Origin: Chrysochromulina tobinii
Lineage: Eukaryota; Haptophyta; Prymnesiales; Chrysochromulinaceae
DNA length: 18,781 nucleotides
Assembly: GCA_001275005.1 (NCBI GenBank)
Contig: JWZX01003170.1
Span: 1-18,781 of the forward strand
Direction: 5' to 3'
The position numbers and the translations under genes are program-made. Below, piece after piece: positions 7,081 to 15,026 of the stretch (positions are counted from its first letter, which is position 1; the number at the start of each line of letters is the position of its first letter). Under the pieces are notes generated by a model. It saw nothing but the letters and a program-made list of their open reading frames with translations. It was not told the DNA's origin and ran no database searches.

Positions 7081-9120
7081 TTAGTACCAAGCATGAGCAA
7101 GCACACCAAGCTTCCGCAGCTCTGCAAACGTTTTCACTGTCTCGCTGAGGTAAGTGTGCAGTGGAGAAGGATGCCTGGCGTTGCGGTGGAAGCCAGGAAC
7201 AATGCAAAGCTGTAATGGATCAGCGCACGCAAGCCGCGAGATTTTCGATGCTGACCGCCAATGTGGCTCCCACAGTAGCACGTCGACGCGTGAGGAAATA
7301 GCGCGCTCTTGCATCAGCTGATGGATGAGGCTAGCTTCGATGACTGGATTGTCAACATCGAGTTTCACGACAACAAAGTCGCGCGGCGCTGCCAGCTCTA
7401 GCAGGTGCCGCCATGGATAGCTCGACTGGTTCTCGTTGTCGGATATGGGAACATTGTAGTAGCTCATCCTTGCCTGAATTTCGACTGGGACAGAAGACCA
7501 TATCTCCGAACCTGAGTGCGGTGTTGCTTCCCATGCCAAGATGCGGTCGAACGCGAGTCCAAGCTGTGCGAATCGATCAACGATAAAGGAGGTTCCACTT
7601 GCGCCTACTTCTCTCTCTCCAGGTCCCCCGCCCATCCAGGTCGACGCGCCCATGTCCAAAAGGTACGCATGCGAGCCAGGGTTCAAAGGTGGAAGTACAT
7701 CCAACCATAGATATGATTGATTCAGCACTGCACTGAGCGACCTGTCTTCACATGGCACTCTTGGATTGCGCAGTATCCCAACGAGAGGCTCAATTTCAAC
7801 CTGTGAGCTGCCACAGGTGAACATGCTCGCATCTCTTGGTCTCTGAGGAGCGCCCAGGCGACTGGAGGCCTCACACAGCACCGCCTGCGTCACTGGCGTG
7901 CGCTGAATCTCCCATTGTGCCCAAACATCAGCCCATGCAACCTCGAGCGAGGATGGCGTGTAGATACACTTATGCTCAGCCTCATCGAAAGCTGGCATGT
8001 CCCTGCGGTAAACGCGCAGAGTGTGGTCTCTCGGGTCAGCATCGCTTTCGGTCTGCAGGGATGGCCTGCCTTCTTCACGAGTGCTTCCGTTCGCATATGT
8101 CATGCAGCGCCTCTGGTCGGCAATCGCTGTGGCTTTGCACGCGCTTCCCCGGCATGTATGGGGAGATGAGTAAAGCTCATCGGGGGGATCCTGGCGATCT
8201 CTCTCGGTTAGAAGGAAGCTGACGGCTGGACGCTTAGTTAGGCAATTGGACTGCAATTCCAGGCCTTCTATGGCCGGGAGTCGCATCTTGGCTGCGATGA
8301 TTTCGAGCGTCTCATGGAGCCAAGCAGCCCCAGTGGGCGAGAGCCCAGCTTTGATTTGTTGGTATCGGTTGCACAAATGTGGCCACGTGTACCCGGCAAA
8401 CATTCCTGAGGCTCTGACTTTGGCAAAGAGGAAATCAGTGTATTTCTCTTTGATGCTAAAGTGGGCAAAAGCTGCTGCGAGATGGGCCTCGTAGCCTCGA
8501 CGCGTGCGGAGGAGCCTGTCCTGAAAGTAGATATCGGCACGACTCATGACGCGTGACACGGCATGCAGGTGGCCGATGTAGAAGCCATTCGTGAAGCCCC
8601 CTGATGGTGAGGTTCTGCTGATAAACATGGTGTGAGTTCGGTTTGTAGCTTCCAAAACGTCATTCGCGCTCACATTGTGCAGCGGGTAATAGTCTCCACC
8701 AATGACGACGGCCGCGTCAAACGATGAGTTGCTGCGATTGAGGAATCGTCCAACCACGGCTTCCATGTACATCTGTCGAAGCGCATTGCGGCGCTGCTCG
8801 AGCGGCAGTCTTTGTATAAATAACATGGGGCAGATGTCCAAAGTAGGAGTGCAGCTTTCATTGATGACGATGTCGGCTTCTGCCTGCGGATGTATCTCAA
8901 GGACGCTGTATGGAACCAGATGTACATCGGCCTGCTCTGTTCGGCAGCCATCTACGAGCCGTTCACCGACATCATTGGTGAAGACTGTCACATTAACAAG
9001 CATGTTCTGGTCTCGCAGAACTTGGACGATGCGCGCATTGATCGCTGGCCATGTAACACGGATGGCGCGGGGCACAACTCCAAAGATACAGAGCACAACG
9101 CGAAGTGGCGGCACGCGCAT
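7081..9120 (-). CDS. two-part protein: possible glycosyltransferase-like N-terminal half plus FkbM-like methyltransferase domain
   Basis: This 679-residue protein has a C-terminal half resembling the FkbM-like SAM-dependent methyltransferase fold common in algae. The glycine-rich SAM loop is LLDMGAST (487-494). FDRILAWEAT (41 residues further on) gives the acidic ribose-binding position. Then come YYNVPISD (about 554-561), DFVVVKLDVDNP (about 581-592) and VLLWEPHW (614-621), in the family's usual order. The N-terminal half (about 5-330) starts with a hydrophobic strand, RVVLCIFGVVPRAIR, and has AAVVIGGDYYPLHN, which suggests a nucleotide-sugar or glycosyltransferase-type fold. That half is not confidently assigned. 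Ser/Thr- and Cys-rich sequence joins the halves. The ATG at 9120 opens the frame, and no intron is needed. No transmembrane anchor is clear, though residues 5-18 could act as a weak signal. A role in modifying surface polysaccharide is inferred. Confidence 0.78.
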   Translation of the reverse strand: MRVPPLRVVLCIFGVVPRAIRVTWPAINARIVQVLRDQNMLVNVTVFTNDVGERLVDGCRTEQADVHLVPYSVLEIHPQAEADIVINESCTPTLDICPMLFIQRLPLEQRRNALRQMYMEAVVGRFLNRSNSSFDAAVVIGGDYYPLHNVSANDVLEATNRTHTMFISRTSPSGGFTNGFYIGHLHAVSRVMSRADIYFQDRLLRTRRGYEAHLAAAFAHFSIKEKYTDFLFAKVRASGMFAGYTWPHLCNRYQQIKAGLSPTGAAWLHETLEIIAAKMRLPAIEGLELQSNCLTKRPAVSFLLTERDRQDPPDELYSSPHTCRGSACKATAIADQRRCMTYANGSTREEGRPSLQTESDADPRDHTLRVYRRDMPAFDEAEHKCIYTPSSLEVAWADVWAQWEIQRTPVTQAVLCEASSRLGAPQRPRDASMFTCGSSQVEIEPLVGILRNPRVPCEDRSLSAVLNQSYLWLDVLPPLNPGSHAYLLDMGASTWMGGGPGEREVGASGTSFIVDRFAQLGLAFDRILAWEATPHSGSEIWSSVPVEIQARMSYYNVPISDNENQSSYPWRHLLELAAPRDFVVVKLDVDNPVIEASLIHQLMQERAISSRVDVLLWEPHWRSASKISRLACADPLQLCIVPGFHRNARHPSPLHTYLSETVKTFAELRKLGVLAHAWY

Positions 9121-9849
9121 CGTTTGTGCTCAGTTCACACGAGAGCCGGGGCCTGCCGCGCGCGGCCACATAGGCGCCCCTTGATGAGGGATTCAATTGC
9201 GCCTGGCTTGTGCCTTCACACGCACGTTGTCGTCGCGAATGTTCATTCATGTAAACCATACAGCACCTGCTAGAAGACACCGGGGGGAGCCGGGACACTA
9301 CAGGTCTCAGGTGACACACGGTTCACACACAGTCTCAGCACAGTCTGACTCACGGAAACGGTATGACGGACGCACGCCGCAACGCGGACCCTCGGTACGG
9401 GACCCTAACGGTAACTCGATCGCGTTGCACGAAGATAATGTGAATCACACATCATGATTTTCTCTGGTCTGGTACATTTACTCGAAGGCAAGGGAGTGGT
9501 TTCGCGGGGGCGCTGTTTGTGACTTTCTCGATGCGTCTTAGTGAGGGTCCCTGCTCGTGCGTCGTGGCGCCCCACCGGCTGGTGCGCTGCTGCCATGTGA
9601 TGTGGCGCGCAGCCCGGCCGCACGGCAGATTTTTCGTCGCATTACACATTCGCTCGACGACATCGACAAACGAAAATCTCCACAGCCGCGCCACGCACAC
9701 CGTTCGGTTGATGTCGGCGTTGCTTCGTGTGCCGGCGCGGCGCCGGCGTGTGTGGGTCCTAGCTGTGTGCCACTGTTACGATCGCCTGTTCTCCGAGAAT
9801 CATGAGAAATTCGATGTACCTTGCTCACACGATGGAGTACTCGATGCTC
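9121..9849. promoter_or_regulatory. intergenic region upstream of the FkbM-like gene with a GC-rich element
   Basis: This 729-bp region lies between the start of the FkbM-like gene and the 3' end of the metallophosphoesterase gene. It holds one copy of the dispersed element (9275-9298), about 155 bp upstream of the FkbM-like ATG, followed by ACAC-rich sequence (9311-9332). Reading frames here show no domain. No RNA gene was recognised. Confidence 0.5.
9275..9298 (-). repeat. dispersed GC-rich upstream element, copy 2
   Basis: This 24-bp sequence begins AGACACCGGGGGGAGCCGGG on the + strand and is identical to 18623-18646. It lies upstream of a minus-strand gene, so it reads as a C-rich element in the sense direction. 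Related, less perfect copies are at 4990-5030 and 11191-11228. Confidence 0.8.
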
Positions 9850-11148
9850 TCACACAGGGCTCGCCGCCTGACAGTCGTTCTTCTCGGCAGTTGGAGCGCT
9901 TGCGGCCGCACCAACCGGCGTTGTATAGAGCACGCTGCGCTCGACGACTGCGCCAGAGGGATCGAGCCAGGCCGCCTCCACCGAGGCCACAGCCCGCAGT
10001 CCTCCAAGCTCGCCCTCGCTCATCTCGATCAGCGTGACCGAGCGCTCCACAGCGCTCGTACCGGGCCGGCGGCGCCATCGCGGCACGCGTGCGGCGTTCA
10101 CGAAGACGGTGCCGTTGGTGGACACGTGGACCATCGTGCGGAGGCCGCCGCCTTGGAGCGCCTCGTGCATGTGGCCGAAGACCACGAGCGGGATCGGGCG
10201 CGTGCATGCCTGCAGAGCGTCGGCGAGGTCTTGGTCGCCCCAGTCCCCGTCCGAAGGCGTCGTCGCTGGCGCCTTCCTCGCTCCCCTCATGCTGTCGCGT
10301 GCGCCCCAGTCCCTACCGCACGGAGAATGCGCCTCAGCGCCCAGCCCCGTCGGCCCATTGTGCGCGAGCAAAATCAAGCTGTGTGCCTCTGGAGCCTCCT
10401 CCAGCTGCGCTCGGATGCGCTCCGAGCTCGCGGCGGCGTCCGACACTCCCCACAGGTCGGCGTACATGTCGGCCTTCCTCTCGAGGCTTTGCCCTCCCGA
10501 GGAGAGCGGCCGGCCGCCAGCGACGCTGAGACGCAAGGCCTCAAAGTCACCTCGACCCCAGCCGACATTCGAGCGCTGCAAAAGTTCATGCATCTCGCGT
10601 ACCGCGTCAAAGCGAGGGCCTCGGCCGAGCCGCGGATTAGATCCAGGTGCAGGCGTGCCCATCATCGGCAGGTTCTTGCGATTATATGAATAACCTCGGC
10701 CTAGATTGCACGCGTCGTGGTTGCCAAAGATGGAGGCGACGTGCAGCTTATCCTGCAGCAGTGCGATTGTGCGGACGACACGCACATCCTCGTTGCCAAA
10801 GTCGCCCACAAAAAGGTTCAGGTCGGCCGCAAGCCCTTGCAGTGCGGAGTTATCGTCGTTGTCCCACTGGCCGTGCACATCGCCCACGACGGCGATCCGA
10901 ATTGCTGCTGCGCCCGTCGAAGCGCTGAAGGTTGCCGCGGCCGTTGAGCCACAGAGCAGCGGAATGAGGTCGCGACGCGGTCGCAACATGTCCTTGAGCG
11001 ACTGGACAGTCCCTGCGCTGCCGACGACGTCCTCCGTTCCGGGGGAGCGAACTCGGAGAATAGGGGAGGCGCCCACGAGGGCGCGCCGTTTGGAACTTGT
11101 ACTGACCCCTTCTCGATCCCTTTGGTTCACCGGCGGTTCGGAACGCAT
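9850..11148 (-). CDS. calcineurin-like metallophosphoesterase, cyanobacterial/plastid type
   Basis: The protein is 432 residues. It has the full set of metallophosphoesterase metal-binding motifs: GDVHGQWD (89-96), GDFGNED (115-121), GNHD (142-145), LLAHNGPTG (260-268) and GHMH (325-328). These bind two metal ions and hydrolyse phosphomonoesters or diesters; the substrate is unknown. The exact form of the first two blocks (VVGDVHGQWD and NLFVGDFGNED) matches the cyanobacterial and plant group I recall as TIGR04168, so plastid ancestry is plausible. The first 82 residues are basic, Ser-rich and contain LIPLLCGSTAAATF, which might be targeting sequence. The ATG at 11148 is preferred: the frame stays open to 11562, but the added codons are microsatellite and repeat sequence. 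Residues about 278-305 are probably an insertion between the third and fourth motifs. Catalytic competence looks intact. Confidence 0.9.
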   Translation of the reverse strand: MRSEPPVNQRDREGVSTSSKRRALVGASPILRVRSPGTEDVVGSAGTVQSLKDMLRPRRDLIPLLCGSTAAATFSASTGAAAIRIAVVGDVHGQWDNDDNSALQGLAADLNLFVGDFGNEDVRVVRTIALLQDKLHVASIFGNHDACNLGRGYSYNRKNLPMMGTPAPGSNPRLGRGPRFDAVREMHELLQRSNVGWGRGDFEALRLSVAGGRPLSSGGQSLERKADMYADLWGVSDAAASSERIRAQLEEAPEAHSLILLAHNGPTGLGAEAHSPCGRDWGARDSMRGARKAPATTPSDGDWGDQDLADALQACTRPIPLVVFGHMHEALQGGGLRTMVHVSTNGTVFVNAARVPRWRRRPGTSAVERSVTLIEMSEGELGGLRAVASVEAAWLDPSGAVVERSVLYTTPVGAAASAPTAEKNDCQAASPV

Positions 11149-11154
11149 GCATAA

Positions 11155-11178
11155 ATGGTGATGGTGATGGTGATGGTG
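11155..11178. repeat. (ATGGTG)4 microsatellite
   Basis: Four exact copies of ATGGTG lie 7 bp upstream of the metallophosphoesterase start codon. If translated on the minus strand they would give a His run, but they more likely sit in the 5' leader. Confidence 0.9.
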
Positions 11179-11190
11179 AAAGGTACTGTA

Positions 11191-11228
11191 CCGTTCAAAA
11201 ACACCGGGGGGCGCGGGGCGGGCGGGAC
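11191..11228 (-). repeat. dispersed GC-rich upstream element, degenerate copy 3
   Basis: The stretch reads CCGTTCAAAAACACCGGGGG and continues into GCGCGGGGCGGGCGGGAC. It matches the element at 18617-18646 in order (A-run, CACCGGGGGG, GC-rich, GGGAC) but not base for base. It lies about 45-80 bp upstream of the metallophosphoesterase ATG, in the same orientation as the other copies. Confidence 0.55.
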
Positions 11229-11915
11229 CAAACCGACTCACCAATGCACACGCACAACCACGCCCACACTGTGTGACTTTTCGATACACGTTGAATCTAT
11301 TGTATTTTGCACGCGCAGCAAGCGGCGCCGCAGGCGCGTCTCTTCTCTCTAGCGCATGATAAGTAACTCGCCCGTCGCGGGCCGCGAGCAATTGGCCGCG
11401 AGGCCGGCGCGTCTCCATGCGCGTCTCGTCCTCTCGAGGCGCGTCGATTCGATTACGCATTATCGGAGGCCCCCAGTGAGATCGCACATGTGCCCGTTTT
11501 TTGGCACTACTTTTCGTATTTCGAGTACGCAGTATTCCGTACGTATACATATCCGGATACACAAGAGAGAGGCGAGTACACGCACGCGCTCACATCAAGT
11601 AGATGCGAGAGGAGATTCCACACCCATACGCACGGCGGAGGCCTAATTGGGCCGGTGGCCACACACATCGACACATGCGACATTTTCATGGCTCAGGGCG
11701 CGCGCAGCCTAAGGCGCCGTCCTGGCGCCCAGTTAATTAACGTACAAGTCCCCGCGCGGCATGAGGGTCGTTGCGCTCGCATCGCCCAAGCCTGGCTCAC
11801 CACCGCATGCGTCGAAAGATCGAGTTACACCACCGCCACCCCCTTGCCCGAGCGGGCAGATACGTACTCGCGGCCAACGTTGCCGCCTTCCTTGTCAATC
11901 TCGGGGCGATCTCGC

Positions 11916-14900
11916 TCAGCTCCGTTCGGGCAGCACCACCTTCATGCCCGCAATCTCCGAGAGCACGTGCTCGAGGTCCGCCTTCGTCTTGGCATTGCTC
12001 GGTTCGAGATCCCAGGCTTTCGAGTATGAGAGCTTGGACGCCTGCAGGTCGCCGAGGTGGAACTTGGCCGCCGCGCGGCGCGAGTAGCCCTTGGCCCACG
12101 TGGGCTGCAGCCGGATGCACTCGTCCGCGTCCTCGAGCGCCTTCTCGTACATCTGCATGGCAGTGTACGCCACTGAGCGGTTGGAGTAGAAGACCTGGTT
12201 GGATGGGTCAAGTGCGATGGCCGCCGTTAGGTCCTCTACTGCCTTCTCGTAGTCCTGTGCCTTGAAGGCTTCCGTCGCCGCGTCCTTGAGCGCCAACGAC
12301 TCCGCGATCTCGACGCGGCGGAGCTCCTCCTTGACCTGAGTGTTGTCGGGCTCGAGGTCGAGACCCTTCATGCAGGCCTCGCGCGCGGCGGGTAGGTCCG
12401 CCATCGAGAGGAAGGCGGCGGCCTGGCGCGAGTAGCCCTTGGCCCATGTGGGCTGCAGCCGGACGCACTCATTCGCGTCCTTGAGCGCCAAGTCGAACTT
12501 CTCCATGGCCATGTAGGCGGCCGCCCGGTTGGAGTAAAAGACGTGGTTCTCGGGGTCGAGCTCAATGGCGCTGCTTAGGTGCTGCTCGGCGCGCTTGAAG
12601 TTCTGCACGTTGAACGCCTCGATGGCGCGCTCCTTAAACTCAAGGCTCTCCTCCTTCCGCTGCGCTATCGCGTCCATGACCAGCTGCAACTCCTGCTTCG
12701 TGCACCGCACGTACGTTGCGTTCTCGGGGTCCAACTCCAGACCCTTTTCGAACGCGTCGCGCGCGGGGCCGAGCTTGTCGAGCCTGAAGAGTGCCGCGCC
12801 GCGGCGCGAGTAGCCCTTGGCCCACGTGGGCTGCAGCCGGATGCAGTCGTCCGCGTCGGCGAGCGCCTTCTCGTACTGCTCCAGCGCCATGTAGGCTGCC
12901 GCTCGGTTGGAATAGAAGATATGGTTGTCCGGGTCGAGCTTGATCGACTTTTTGAGCAGCTCGACTGCGCCCTTGTAGTTCTGCTCTCTCAAGGCAGTGG
13001 CAATCGGAGGTCGTCAGAGGTCGTCAGAGGTCGTCAGAGGCTGTCAGAGGTGATCCGAGGCCATCATAGATCACCAGAGGCAATCATAGATCATCAGAGA
13101 GGCAATCATAGGTCAACACCTGCTCATTGAAGGCTTCGATGGCCTTTTCTTTGCACTCGAGCGACTCTCGCTGGCGGGCCATACGCTCGGCGATCGCGTT
13201 CATGACCGCCTCGAGCTCCTTTTTGAGCGCCTCGTTGCTTGGGTCGAGCTCAAGGCCCTCCTTGAGCACGTGCTCAGCCTTCTCGAGCTGCCCCATCCGG
13301 AAGAAGACGGAGCCGCGTCGCAAATAGCCCTTTGCCCAATTGGGCTGCAGACGCACGCACTCGTCCGCGTCCTCCAGCGCCTTTCCATACTGCTCCAGTG
13401 CAATGTATGCCGTGCACCTGGTTCCAGGTGAGCAGCGGGTGGCACAGCGTGGGCACGGTGTACTTGGCGGTCAGTGGCAATCAAGGTGCCCATCAGTAGC
13501 ACTCACCTGTTCGAGTAGAGTGGCAATCAAGGTGCCCATCAGTAGCACTCACCTGTTCGAGTAGAGTGGCAATCAAGGTGCCCATCAGTAGCACTCACCT
13601 GTTCGAGTAGAGCACATGGGACTTTTCATCCAGCGAGAGGGCAATGGTCAGATGCTTGACGGCGCGGTCGTACGCCTCCGCTTTAAAGTCGTCGATGGCG
13701 ACCTCTTTGAGTGTGTCCACCGCCGTCTTGATCACACTCTCCGGGAACAGCAGCATCTTCTCCGAGTCATCGTACGCAGCTCCACCCGAGAGGGCGAGCG
13801 TATCGAAGCCGCCGTAGAGCGATCGCGGCAGGTCGCCGAGAAGGCTCGACGCAGAGGGCACGACGGCGGTGGAGGCGCCATTGGGCTTGGCGAGCTTGGC
13901 AACGTAGAAGCCGCCCGCGAACTTGAGCAGATCACCGCCAGCCTTGGCGAGCGCCCACTGCTTATCTAGGGTGTCAGCGTCCACGCCTAGCACGTCGCAC
14001 GCATCCACCGCGTTGTAGACAGCGCCGTCCGCGAGTGCCTGCGGCCACGTGACCCCAAACTTGGCGAGGGTGAGCATGGAATACGAGGGGTCATCAGCGG
14101 TCATCAGCGGTCATCAGGGGTCATCACCTGCGGCCACGTGACCCCAAACTTGGCGGTGAACTCCGACAGCTTGCCCGACGGGGGGTGGAGCTCGGTCGGC
14201 TTCGAGAGCGACGCCTTGTTCGCGATCGAATAGTAGTGGTTGTCGACCAGCTTGCGTGAGAGCATGGTCACCGCATCAATCTCGCCCTCCTCCGCGACCG
14301 TTAGCCCTCGGTCGCGCAGCTGCCCCTTGAGGAGCTCGCGCACGGCGAGGTTGTTGGCGTGCGGCTTGATGAAGACGAACGCCTGGTTCGTCGCAAACTT
14401 GGGCGTGTCCTCGAATGGGTCGCCGCCCAGCTTCTGCGCCATCTTGAGCATCTCGGGTACAGAGAGGTCCTCGAAGGCGTCGAAGAGGGACGTAGGCGAG
14501 CCGTCGAGCTCCACCTGGGCGTCATCGAGGTCATCAGAGGTCATCAGAGGTCATCAGAGGTCATCAGAGGTCATCAGCAATTAGTGGCAATCAGGGGCCA
14601 TCAGCCGTCGAGCTCCACCTGGGGATCCTTGGTCCAGCGCAGCAGCGTATCACGCTTGACACCTGCTTCGAGCAGCGCGTGGCCCGTGTCGTCGTCGTCG
14701 AGCGTCGCTGACAACCAGTTGAGCCGCTCCGCCAGCGCTTCGAAGGCCGACGCGGAGCCATGCACGCCATTGTCGCCCACATTGGGCTTGGAGGCGAGCC
14801 CGAGCGCCTGCCACCGCTGCAGAATCTCGTGGCGCATCGAGCCGGCCTCGGCCGTCGCTGGGTCGGTCGCACCAAGCACTTTGCATCGGAAGTCGGCCCA

Positions 14901-15026
14901 GCTCATCTCCTTCGCATTCCACTGCACGCAGAAGTAGTAGATCGACGAGCCCGGCGAGGTGTACTTGGCACGCATGGCGGCATAGAAGCCGTTGACGACG
15001 TAGATGCGGTCGTCAGAGGCGCCCAT
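11916..15026 (-). CDS. NDK-like half-domains fused to twelve-TPR co-chaperone-like protein, five exons
   Basis: Predicted exons are 15026-14619, 14514-14128, 14038-13599, 13417-13120 and 12980-11916, giving 865 residues. Exon 1 resembles the C-terminal half of nucleoside diphosphate kinase: LGATDPATAEAGSMR (51-65) parallels the T-N-P-x-x-A-x-x-G-T-I-R block, and DNGVHGSAS (85-93) parallels the active-site N-I-I-H-G-S-D-S, keeping the His but with Ala for Asp. Exons 2-3 carry sequence like the N-terminal half (AFVFIKPHAN, 181-190; HYYSIANKAS, 229-238; AGGFYVAKL, 306-314). From about residue 375, four blocks of three TPRs each follow. Each block has the pattern YSNRAAAYMALEQYEKAL, D-C-I-R-L-Q-P-T-W-A-K-G-Y, as in STI1/HOP-type Hsp70/Hsp90-binding modules. 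Every exon junction preserves frame, including a split Arg codon at 13599/13417. A co-chaperone or flagellar scaffold role is inferred. Kinase activity is doubtful. Confidence 0.88.
12981..13119 (-). other. intron 4 of the NDK-like/TPR gene, mostly 10-bp repeats
   Basis: In sense the donor is GAGCAG|GTGTTG and the acceptor GAGAGCAG|AACTAC, phase 0. Splicing yields EAFNEQNYKGAV, matching the parallel EAFNVQNFKRAE in the next TPR block, which strongly supports it. The interior is an irregular array of about ten 10-bp units related to TCATCAGAGG (+ strand, 13011-13119). In sense it contains several CTGAC strings that fit the branch-point consensus. Confidence 0.88.
13011..13119. repeat. 10-bp minisatellite (TCGTCAGAGG type) in intron 4
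   Basis: Head-to-tail 10-bp units on the + strand, beginning with three exact TCGTCAGAGG copies and drifting to variants such as CAATCATAGA and TCACCAGAGG. The same unit family fills introns 1 and 2 of this gene. Confidence 0.85.
13418..13598 (-). other. intron 3 of the NDK-like/TPR gene with triplicated donor
   Basis: In sense the exon ends TACTCGAACAG and the intron begins GTGAGTGC. The acceptor is GGAACCAG|GTGCACGGC. Splicing at the first donor joins the codon AG|G and gives YSNRCTAYIALEQYGKAL, a normal TPR helix pair. The donor lies in the first (sense) copy of a three-copy 46-bp tandem repeat, so two more identical donors follow at 46-nt steps. Confidence 0.88.
13474..13611. repeat. three exact tandem copies of a 46-bp unit carrying a 5' splice site
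   Basis: Copies at 13474-13519, 13520-13565 and 13566-13611 begin GTGGCAATCAAGGTGCCCAT on the + strand and appear identical. In sense each carries the last 12 bases of the exon (CTACTCGAACAG) followed by GTGAGTGC. Confidence 0.95.
14038..14155. repeat. 29-bp direct repeat flanking intron 2
   Basis: Positions 14038-14066 and 14127-14155 are identical, starting CCTGCGGCCACGTGACCCCA on the + strand. The spacing of 89 bp equals the intron length, so one copy ends the upstream exon and the other ends the intron. Confidence 0.93.
14039..14127 (-). other. intron 2 of the NDK-like/TPR gene, bounded by a 29-bp duplication
   Basis: In sense the donor is TGGCCGCAG|GTGATG and the acceptor TGGCCGCAG|GCACTC, phase 0, 89 nt. 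Splicing yields KFGVTWPQALADGAVYNA, a sensible NDK-like segment; retention meets an in-frame stop after PDDR. The intron contains 10-bp units of the TCATCAGCGG type (14091-14127). Confidence 0.88.
14515..14618 (-). other. intron 1 of the NDK-like/TPR gene, bounded by a 21-bp duplication
   Basis: In sense the donor is GATCCCCAG|GTGGAG and the acceptor GACGCCCAG|GTGGAG, phase 0, 104 nt. Splicing gives TKDPQVELDGSPTSLFDAFE. Retention gives VELDG followed by a stop. Most of the interior is a run of TCATCAGAGG units (+ strand, 14521-14577). Confidence 0.88.
14521..14577. repeat. 10-bp minisatellite (TCATCAGAGG) in intron 1
   Basis: Four exact TCATCAGAGG units lie between a leading GTCATCGAGG and a trailing TCATCAG. 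In sense each unit reads CCTCTGATGA, offering a CTGAT that fits a branch-point consensus. Confidence 0.93.

Larger units (their letters stand above)
11149..11915. promoter_or_regulatory. intergenic region between the metallophosphoesterase start and the NDK-like/TPR gene 3' end
   Basis: This 767-bp region holds the ATGGTG microsatellite and the third GC-rich element close to the metallophosphoesterase ATG. Further on it has GTACGTATACATATCCGGAT at about 11539-11558 and TTAATTAA at about 11733-11740. The rest shows no gene. The part nearest 11148 is presumably promoter and 5' leader. Confidence 0.5.
14499..14623. repeat. 21-bp direct repeat spanning both splice sites of intron 1
   Basis: Positions 14499-14519 and 14603-14623 are identical, starting AGCCGTCGAGCTCCACCTGG on the + strand. 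Each copy contains CCCAG|GTGGAG in sense. The spacing of 104 bp equals the intron length exactly. Confidence 0.95.

Noticed and set aside
11149-11562. Upstream continuation of the metallophosphoesterase frame
   Set aside because: It translates the ATGGTG microsatellite into a His run and the GC-rich repeat into a PAPPGVF-like peptide; these are non-coding-type sequences by chance open.
13474-14577. CRISPR-like array
   Set aside because: The repeats are head-to-tail without unique spacers and lie inside spliced introns of a eukaryotic gene.
14499-14623. Target-site duplication of a transposon-type introner
   Set aside because: A 21-bp (and 29-bp in intron 2) direct repeat is longer than usual target-site duplications, and no terminal inverted repeats are visible; tandem duplication fits better, though it is not excluded.
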